This document shows, piece after piece, positions 8,972 to 13,923 of a stretch of 13,923 nt of DNA. The notes below the pieces were generated by a model, which had not been told where the DNA came from, did no database searches, and worked only from the letters and a program-made list of their open reading frames with translations. Location: contig MFXA01000063.1 of the NCBI GenBank assembly GCA_001787455.1, positions 1 to 13,923 on the forward strand, given 5' to 3'. The position numbers were made by a program, and so were the translations under genes. The first letter of the stretch is position 1; each line of letters opens with the position of its first letter. Origin of the DNA: Candidatus Peregrinibacteria bacterium RIFCSPLOWO2_01_FULL_39_12. GTDB lineage: Bacteria; Patescibacteriota; Gracilibacteria; UBA1369; LOWO2-01-FULL-3.

Positions 8972-9436
8972 ATGTCAAAAGGAAAAACCCCAAAAAGAAG
9001 CCAAGTTCCTGAAGAATCCTCTCCAATGCAGGAAAAATTCATAAACTACATAATGAGAAGAGGCAAAAAATCCATAGCCAGAAAAATCTTCAACAGCACA
9101 TTAAAAATCATAAGCAAAAAAACATCCAGCGATCCGGAAAAAATTCTAAAAACCGCAATGGATAATATAAAACCGCAAATGGAAGTAAAGCCAAAAAGAA
9201 TCGGCGGCGCAGTATATCAGATTCCAAGGGAAGTTAAGCCGGACAGGCAAACAACTTTGTCCTTAAGATGGCTTATTGGCGCAGCAAGAGACAAAAAAGG
9301 CACATCCATGGATCAAAAACTTGCAAACGAACTTATTGATGCTTCCAACGAACAAGGCGCAGCTATAAAGAAACGCGATGACATGCATCGCATGGCGGAC
9401 GCCAACAAAGCTTTCGCTCATTTAGCTAAATATTAA
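8972..9436 (+). CDS. rpsG: 30S ribosomal protein S7
   Basis: S7, 154 aa, is a primary 16S rRNA binder that nucleates assembly of the 30S head and lines the E site. Family features include [17 protein letters not shown] near residue 23, the beta-hairpin motif [19 protein letters not shown] near 75, RWLIGAARD, and the C-terminal [22 protein letters not shown]. The length is typical. The start follows 36 nt without G (8936-8971) and no Shine-Dalgarno. fusA begins 4 nt after its stop, so the two are almost certainly cotranscribed and may be translationally coupled. Confidence 0.97.
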   Translation: MSKGKTPKRSQVPEESSPMQEKFINYIMRRGKKSIARKIFNSTLKIISKKTSSDPEKILKTAMDNIKPQMEVKPKRIGGAVYQIPREVKPDRQTTLSLRWLIGAARDKKGTSMDQKLANELIDASNEQGAAIKKRDDMHRMADANKAFAHLAKY

Positions 9437-9440
9437 ATCT

Positions 9441-11528
9441 ATGTCAGAAGACCTTAGTAATCTCCGAAACATCGGTATTATTGCACACATCGACGCAGGC
9501 AAAACCACAGTAACCGAACGTATTTTATTTTATACAGGGAAAACTCATAAAATCGGTGAAGTTCATGAGGGAGCCGCGGTTATGGACTGGATGGACCAGG
9601 AGCGTGAACGCGGAATAACAATTACATCCGCGGCAACAACATGTTTCTGGACTCCGAAAAGCAGTGGCATACAACACAGAATAAACATTATAGATACGCC
9701 CGGACACGTGGATTTTACGGTTGAAGTTGAAAGGTCACTCCGCGTACTTGACGGCGGAGTCACCGTTTTTGACGGAGCAATGGGAGTTGAACCTCAATCG
9801 GAAACCGTATGGAGACAAGCTGACAAATATGATGTTCCAAGATTGGCTTTCATTAACAAAATGGACAAAATAGGCGGGGATTTTTACATGAGTTTGGACA
9901 GTATTCACAAACGTTTAAATCCGAACGCAGTTGCAATTCAGCTTCCGATCGGATGTGAAAACACCTTTACTGGCGTGATCGACTTGGTTGAACAAAAAGC
10001 TTATGAATTCGAAGGGAAAAATGGTGAAAACATAAAAGAAGTGGAAATCCCAAGCGACATGCTTGAAAAAGTTAAAGAATTCAGAGCAAAAATGATTGAG
10101 AAAGTTGCGGAAAACGATGATGCACTGATGGCAAAATATTTGGAAGAAGCGGAAATAACAATAGATGACATAAATCAGGCAATTCGCCGCGCAACAACAA
10201 CAACAAAAATCTTTCCGGTTTTATGCGGCACCGCCCTCCAAAATAAAGGAGTTCAATTGGTGCTCGATGCGGTTTGTTTATATTTACCAAGCCCTATGGA
10301 CATCCCTCCAATTAAAGGATTTGATCCTCAAACCGGAGCGGAAATACTAAGACACGCTGATGAAAACGAACCGTTTGCGGCGTTGGCGTTTAAAATTGCA
10401 ACAGATCCGTTTGTAGGAAGCTTATGCTACTTCCGCGTATATTCAGGGAAACTCGACGCAGGAAGTTATATTTTAAATATGTCAACGGACAACAAAGAAC
10501 GCGTAAGCCGTCTTATACAAATGCACGCTAATTCAAGACAAGAAATTAAATCGGTAAAAGCCGGCGACATTGCCGCAATCGTAGGATTAAAGAAAACAAC
10601 AACCGGAAATACCTTATGCGATCCGGATCATCCTGTACTTCTTGAATCAATCACATTCCCGGAACCGGTTATCAGAATCGCAATAGAACCAAAAACAAAA
10701 GCGGATCAGGAAAAAATGGGCATCGCTCTTCAGAAACTCACTCAGGAAGATCCAACATTTAGAGTAAATTCCGATGAAGAAACAGGACAAACAATAATTG
10801 CGGGAATGGGAGAACTCCACTTGGAAATAATTGTTGACCGCTTAAAAAGAGAATTTAAAGTCGAGGCGAATGTAGGCGCTCCGCAGGTTGCATACAGAGA
10901 AACAATTACAAAAGAAGCCGAAATGGAAGAAAAATATGCAAAACAGTCAGGTGGACGCGGACAATACGGCCATGTATTTTTACGCGTATCCCCTTCCGAA
11001 CCGGGCAAAGGCTACGAATTTATCAATTCAATTATTGGAGGAAAAATCCCAAGAGAATTTATTCCGGCGGTAGATAAAGGTGTAAAAGAAGCCACATCAA
11101 AAGGAATTATCGCAGGATATCCTGTTGTGGATGTAACGGTAGAACTCTACGATGGAAGCTACCACGATGTCGATTCCTCGGAAATGGCATTTAAAATTGC
11201 GGGATCAATTTGTTTCCAAAACGCAGTCAAAAAAGCGGGTCCGGTCATTCTTGAACCGATTATGGGTGTGGAAGTAACTGTTCCTGAAGCCAATTTTGGA
11301 GATGTTATGGGAAATATAAGTTCTCGCCGAGGACAAATTTCCGAGACCGGAGACAGGGGTGTCGTAAAATTCATCAAATCAAAGATTCCTCTAGCAAATA
11401 TGTTTGGATATGCCACTGACCTTCGTTCAATGACTCAAGGTCGAGGTAACTACACAATGGAATTCAGTCATTACGAAAAAGTACCAAACAACGTTGCGGA
11501 AGAAATTATTGAAAAGAGAACGAAGTAG
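9441..11528 (+). CDS. fusA: Elongation factor G
   Basis: EF-G, 695 aa, is the GTPase that drives ribosomal translocation and, with RRF, recycling. The GTPase motifs are intact: AHIDAGKTT at 15-23, RGITIT (G2), DTPGHVDF (G3), NKMD (G4) and GTAL (G5). Domains II-V follow, with the conserved GMGELHLEI segment and the C-terminal [15 protein letters not shown]. The length matches canonical EF-G and no domain is missing. It overlaps nothing and starts 4 nt after rpsG with 15 nt of G-free sequence. A 233-nt gap separates it from tuf, which has its own promoter, so fusA probably ends the rpsL unit. Confidence 0.98.
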   Translation: MSEDLSNLRNIGIIAHIDAGKTTVTERILFYTGKTHKIGEVHEGAAVMDWMDQERERGITITSAATTCFWTPKSSGIQHRINIIDTPGHVDFTVEVERSLRVLDGGVTVFDGAMGVEPQSETVWRQADKYDVPRLAFINKMDKIGGDFYMSLDSIHKRLNPNAVAIQLPIGCENTFTGVIDLVEQKAYEFEGKNGENIKEVEIPSDMLEKVKEFRAKMIEKVAENDDALMAKYLEEAEITIDDINQAIRRATTTTKIFPVLCGTALQNKGVQLVLDAVCLYLPSPMDIPPIKGFDPQTGAEILRHADENEPFAALAFKIATDPFVGSLCYFRVYSGKLDAGSYILNMSTDNKERVSRLIQMHANSRQEIKSVKAGDIAAIVGLKKTTTGNTLCDPDHPVLLESITFPEPVIRIAIEPKTKADQEKMGIALQKLTQEDPTFRVNSDEETGQTIIAGMGELHLEIIVDRLKREFKVEANVGAPQVAYRETITKEAEMEEKYAKQSGGRGQYGHVFLRVSPSEPGKGYEFINSIIGGKIPREFIPAVDKGVKEATSKGIIAGYPVVDVTVELYDGSYHDVDSSEMAFKIAGSICFQNAVKKAGPVILEPIMGVEVTVPEANFGDVMGNISSRRGQISETGDRGVVKFIKSKIPLANMFGYATDLRSMTQGRGNYTMEFSHYEKVPNNVAEEIIEKRTK

Positions 11529-11667
11529 CGAGATTTGCGATGCGTAGCGCAGGCTGTTCGAGCTCCGCGAGAATAGCCGAAGCGAAGCAAAACTTTTAAG
11601 AAATAGCCGGTCAGGCTAAACAAATTTCGTAGAAAGTTTAGCAAATCCCTATTGGACGAAATAGCAT
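11529..11667 (+). other. Hairpin-rich fusA 3' region
   Basis: This gap holds no gene. Three foldable elements are visible. GGCTGTTC (11552-11559) pairs with GAATAGCC (11571-11578), with one G-U pair. TAGCC (11604-11608) pairs with GGCTA (11614-11618). GCTAAAC (11615-11621) pairs with GTTTAGC (11636-11642), enclosing an inner TTTC/GAAA stem. The second and third share 11615-11618 and cannot form together. GAAGCGAAGC at 11579-11588 is another copy of the GCGAAGC motif, here without long arms. No T-run follows the stems, so simple intrinsic termination is not supported. The region resembles a decayed cluster of small repeats or an RNA switch. Confidence 0.5.
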
Positions 11668-11696
11668 TTGACATTTTAAAACCGTTTCTGTACTAT
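11668..11696 (+). promoter_or_regulatory. tuf promoter
   Basis: A perfect TTGACA -35 box at 11668-11673, a 17-nt spacer and TACTAT at 11691-11696 as the -10 box make a strong housekeeping-sigma promoter. The predicted start point is about 11703, giving a leader of nearly 60 nt. A dedicated promoter fits the high demand for EF-Tu relative to the upstream genes. Confidence 0.8.
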
Positions 11697-11703
11697 TCCC
11701 GCG

Positions 11704-11719
11704 CTGTCTGATAAGACAG
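11704..11719 (+). promoter_or_regulatory. 5'-terminal hairpin of the tuf transcript
   Basis: CTGTCT (11704-11709), loop GATA (11710-11713) and AGACAG (11714-11719) form a perfect 6-bp stem within a base or two of the predicted start point. A hairpin at the very 5' end is known to shield bacterial mRNA from 5'-end-dependent decay. It is followed by 42 nt without G up to the tuf ATG. An alternative reading is an operator dyad overlapping the start site. Confidence 0.6.
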
Positions 11720-11761
11720 TATTATCAATATATAAATTTTAAAATTTAATCAATTTTTACC

Positions 11762-12955
11762 ATGGCCGAAGGAGTATTTGATCGCAGTAAAGTCCACGTC
11801 AACGTAGGCACAATTGGCCACGTAGATCATGGGAAAACCACCCTTACGTCAGCAATCACTGCAGTTGCAACAAAAGTTTATGGTGGAACAAACAAATTCA
11901 TAGCATTTGACCAAATTGATAACGCGCCGGAAGAAAAAGAAAGAGGGATTACAATTGCGACTTCACATCAGGAGTACGCAACAGCAAAACGTCATTACGC
12001 TCACGTAGACTGTCCTGGTCATGCCGACTATGTTAAAAACATGATTACAGGAGCAGCTCAAATGGACGGAGCAATTTTGGTCGTATCTGCTGCAGACGGT
12101 CCAATGCCTCAAACCCGTGAACACATTCTATTGGCCCGCCAGGTAAACGTTCCTTACATTATTGTTTTCTTAAACAAAATGGACGTTGCCGATCCTGAAA
12201 TCGCAGAACTTTCCGAAGTTGAAACCCGTGAACTTTTGAACAAGTACGAATTCCCTGGAGACAAAACTCCGGTTATAAAAGGTTCAGCTTTAAAAGCGCT
12301 TGAAAATCCGGATGATGAAGCTGCAAGAAAACCAATCGTTGAACTTTTAGAAGCTCTTGATACATACATTCCGGATCCAATTCGTGAACTTGATAAACCA
12401 TTCCTAATGTCGGTTGAGGACGTTTTCTCAATTAAAGGACGTGGAACAGTTGCAACGGGAAGAATTGACCAGGGAGTTGTAAACGTCAATGAAGAAGTTG
12501 AAATTGTCGGCATCAGACCTACAAAAAAAGTTGTAGTTACAGGTGTTGAAATGTTCAGAAAAACACTTGATAGAGGACAAGCCGGCGACAACGTTGGACT
12601 TCTCCTAAGAGGTATTGAAAGAGAAGACATTGAAAGAGGACAGGTTATTGCAAAACCGGGATCAATCCATCCACACACAAAATTTGAATCGGAAGTTTAC
12701 GTACTAACAAAAGATGAAGGAGGCCGACACACTCCATTCTTCAAGGGCTACAAACCACAATTCTATATCAGAACTACCGATGTAACAGGATCCGTAGAAC
12801 TTCCTAAAGATGTAGAGATGGTTATGCCTGGTGATAACGTAAAAATGACAATCACACTTGGCGCACCAATCGCTATGGATGCCGGAACCCGTTTTGCTAT
12901 CCGTGAAGGAGGTCGCACAGTCGGCGCCGGAGTGGTTGCAAAGATTATTGAGTAG
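11762..12955 (+). CDS. tuf: Elongation factor Tu
   Basis: EF-Tu, 397 aa, is the GTPase that delivers aminoacyl-tRNA to the ribosomal A site. GHVDHGKT is at 19-26, RGITI at 61-65, DCPGH at 83-87 with the catalytic His87, NKMD at 138-141 and SALK at 175-178. Domains II and III are complete ([47 protein letters not shown]). The length is close to E. coli (394) and no insertion is seen. It has its own promoter at 11668 and is followed by a perfect A/T hairpin and a strong terminator, so it is likely a single-gene unit. No Shine-Dalgarno is visible before the ATG. Confidence 0.99.
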   Translation: MAEGVFDRSKVHVNVGTIGHVDHGKTTLTSAITAVATKVYGGTNKFIAFDQIDNAPEEKERGITIATSHQEYATAKRHYAHVDCPGHADYVKNMITGAAQMDGAILVVSAADGPMPQTREHILLARQVNVPYIIVFLNKMDVADPEIAELSEVETRELLNKYEFPGDKTPVIKGSALKALENPDDEAARKPIVELLEALDTYIPDPIRELDKPFLMSVEDVFSIKGRGTVATGRIDQGVVNVNEEVEIVGIRPTKKVVVTGVEMFRKTLDRGQAGDNVGLLLRGIEREDIERGQVIAKPGSIHPHTKFESEVYVLTKDEGGRHTPFFKGYKPQFYIRTTDVTGSVELPKDVEMVMPGDNVKMTITLGAPIAMDAGTRFAIREGGRTVGAGVVAKIIE

Positions 12956-12980
12956 AAAAAATTTCACCAGAAATTTTTTC
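12955..12980 (+). repeat. Perfect A/T-rich inverted repeat at the tuf stop
   Basis: GAAAAAATTTC (12955-12965), loop ACCA (12966-12969) and GAAATTTTTTC (12970-12980) form a perfect 11-bp stem whose first base is the G of the tuf TAG. It lies about 30 nt before the GC-rich terminator. It may be a 3'-end stability or processing element or a weak extra terminator. Confidence 0.65.
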
Positions 12981-13011
12981 CTAAATTAAAATTCTAAAAA
13001 AGAAAAACTTT

Positions 13012-13050
13012 AAAACCCCGTCCAAATCGCGGGGTTTTTTATTTTGTTTT
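13012..13050 (+). terminator. Intrinsic terminator after tuf
   Basis: AAAACCCCG (13012-13020) pairs with CGGGGTTTT (13030-13038) around a 9-nt loop, followed by a T-rich tract that runs to 13050. This is the textbook form of a Rho-independent terminator and the only one seen in the window. Confidence 0.92.
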
Positions 13051-13077
13051 GACTTTCAGCTCAAATCACTATATAAA
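13049..13077 (+). promoter_or_regulatory. rpsJ promoter
   Basis: TTGACT at 13049-13054, a 17-nt spacer and TATAAA at 13072-13077 give five of six matches in both boxes. The -35 box overlaps the last bases of the tuf terminator tract. Transcription should start near 13084, leaving a leader of about 45 nt rich in T and without Shine-Dalgarno. Confidence 0.75.
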
Positions 13078-13128
13078 CATAACACAAAATTGATTTTCGG
13101 TTTTTTTATTTCATAATCTTTATACAGC

Positions 13129-13446
13129 ATGGCGGCAAAGCAAAAGATCAGAATCAAAATAAAATCATTCGATCACAAAGTCATCGACGAAACTTCAAAA
13201 TTAATAATAGATACAGCCGAACGAACAGGCGCAATGGTTGCAGGTCCCATCCCTCTTCCGACAAAAATTGAAAAATTTACAGTCAATAAATCCACATTTG
13301 TTCACAAAAACTCCCGCGAACAATTTGAAATGCGCACGCATTGCCGACTAATCGACATAACAGAAAGCACTTCACACACAATAGAATCGCTCTCCAGCCT
13401 CAGCCTTCCGGCAGGCGTGGAGATAGAGATAAAGATGTTGGCGTAA
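13129..13446 (+). CDS. rpsJ: 30S ribosomal protein S10
   Basis: S10 (NusE), 105 aa, is a 30S head protein that also acts with NusB in transcription antitermination. [36 protein letters not shown] and the segment around [12 protein letters not shown] are characteristic; the length is normal. The ATG at 13129 gives the conserved MAAKQKIRI start. The only G in the 28 nt before it is at -2, so no Shine-Dalgarno exists. It follows tuf as in many str clusters, but has its own promoter and is not followed by rplC or other S10-operon genes: the next gene is on the opposite strand, 19 nt away. It therefore appears to be transcribed alone. Confidence 0.97.
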   Translation: MAAKQKIRIKIKSFDHKVIDETSKLIIDTAERTGAMVAGPIPLPTKIEKFTVNKSTFVHKNSREQFEMRTHCRLIDITESTSHTIESLSSLSLPAGVEIEIKMLA

Positions 13447-13465
13447 AGACAAAAAACTTAAACAC

Positions 13466-13882
13466 CTAGTGAATAATCACCGGAATAACCACCCCACCAC
13501 CCTCACCTTCCGGTCGAGACATAACCTCTTTGCACTCATCATTTAAAGCATTGGTAACTGCTTCTCTAACAGTAGTTTCTCTAGGAGGAGTTTCACTGCT
13601 ACCAAAATGTGTTACGCACTCAAATGGAATTCCTTCGTCCAATCTACCAACTTCCTCTGGACATCTCTTCGACGCCACCTTAAGTAAACCATCGATTTCC
13701 TTGGGGTCACACACCTTCGAATGAAATGCTGGAACGACTGCATTTAAACATTTGATTGCCATCGATCTTACAGAGCTAGCACATTTTTTATAATCAGGCT
13801 GCATACATCCGGCTACAGCAAGAGCAGTCAAAAAAGCACTCACCCTCAACAAACGACCGCTTAACAATCTTCTCAATGACAA
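13466..13882 (-). CDS. Small Cys-rich putative lipoprotein, unknown function
   Basis: I do not recognise a family. Read from a TTG at 13882 the product is 138 aa. It has a basic N-terminus (RRLLSGRLLR), a hydrophobic stretch and a lipobox V-A-G-C with Cys26, the pattern of a lipoprotein cleaved by signal peptidase II and anchored outside the membrane. The exported part has six more Cys (34, 45, 58, 74, 89, 117), enough for three disulfides, and a Gly-rich, hydrophobic C-terminus (EGGGVVIPVIIH). The start is uncertain: the frame stays open to the right edge of the window with no in-frame ATG, so an upstream start beyond 13923 would give a longer N-terminus; TTG at 13876 is also possible. It converges on rpsJ with a 19-nt gap and has no room for a terminator. 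The signal peptide supports a real gene over the antisense frame. Confidence 0.6.
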   Translation of the reverse strand: MSLRRLLSGRLLRVSAFLTALAVAGCMQPDYKKCASSVRSMAIKCLNAVVPAFHSKVCDPKEIDGLLKVASKRCPEEVGRLDEGIPFECVTHFGSSETPPRETTVREAVTNALNDECKEVMSRPEGEGGGVVIPVIIH

Positions 13883-13923
13883 AACATGATCAAGACCATC
13901 CTCAGCATCAATATTTTCTTTTA

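Noticed and set aside
11529..11761. tRNA or small protein gene in the fusA-tuf gap
   Set aside because: No T-arm or cloverleaf pairing and no plausible reading frame were seen; hairpins and a promoter account for the region.
12154..12678. 174-residue - strand frame opposite tuf
   Set aside because: It is the mirror of a highly constrained EF-Tu sequence, Ser/Thr-rich by codon complement, with no family features. Other long antisense frames opposite rpoB, rpoC and fusA are rejected for the same reason.
68..12955. Inteins in RpoB, RpoC, EF-G or EF-Tu
   Set aside because: All conserved motifs are continuous and the lengths are close to normal; the extra segments are terminal tails and one charged helix.
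13530..13724. 64-residue + strand frame opposite the lipoprotein
   Set aside because: It has no recognisable domain, signal or leader, and the opposite strand has a convincing lipoprotein signal and spaced Cys.

Overview
This 13.9 kb window is a core housekeeping locus: RNA polymerase beta and beta', the str-type translation cluster and S10. It is compact and AT-rich, with a strong excess of A on the + strand. All recognised genes except the last lie on the + strand. The short leaders, Lys/Ile/Glu-rich proteins and absence of Shine-Dalgarno sites suggest a small-genome uncultivated bacterium, probably of the Patescibacteria/CPR type (Peregrinibacteria-like is my best guess). That placement is inference from style; no rRNA or lineage marker is present. 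TGA is not read as glycine in any of the nine reading frames, which argues against the Gracilibacteria/Absconditabacteria code.

Layout. 1-67: rpoB leader with a long imperfect dyad. 68-3862: rpoB, with an extra lysine-rich N-terminal tail and an extra C-terminal tail. 3918-4421: ssb, inserted between rpoB and rpoC, which are normally adjacent. 4469-8410: rpoC. 8411-8505: a leader with a candidate promoter and two hairpins. 8506-11528: rpsL, rpsG and fusA, closely packed. 11529-11761: a 233-nt gap with several hairpins and a clear sigma70-type promoter. 11762-12955: tuf. 12955-13040: a perfect A/T hairpin and then a classic intrinsic terminator. 13049-13077: a second near-consensus promoter. 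13129-13446: rpsJ. From 13466 to the right edge, on the - strand and convergent with rpsJ: a small Cys-rich putative lipoprotein that I cannot assign to a family.

How it works together. The genes supply the RNA polymerase core (beta, beta'), the single-strand DNA binding protein, 30S proteins S12, S7 and S10, and the two GTPases of elongation (EF-G, EF-Tu). The sequence supports at least three transcription units: rpoB-ssb-rpoC (promoter upstream of the window), rpsL-rpsG-fusA (candidate promoter overlapping the rpoC stop), and tuf and rpsJ, each with its own promoter. The tuf unit ends at a strong terminator. rpsJ is not followed by rplC, so the S10 operon is broken here.

I see no defence system, mobile element or novel enzymatic system. 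What deserves a second look is architectural: ssb between rpoB and rpoC, the histone-H1-like RpoB tail, G-free leaders without Shine-Dalgarno before the + strand genes, recurrent GCGAAGC mini-hairpins at gene ends, hairpins placed at predicted 5' ends of transcripts, a non-canonical SSB tip, and the orphan lipoprotein.
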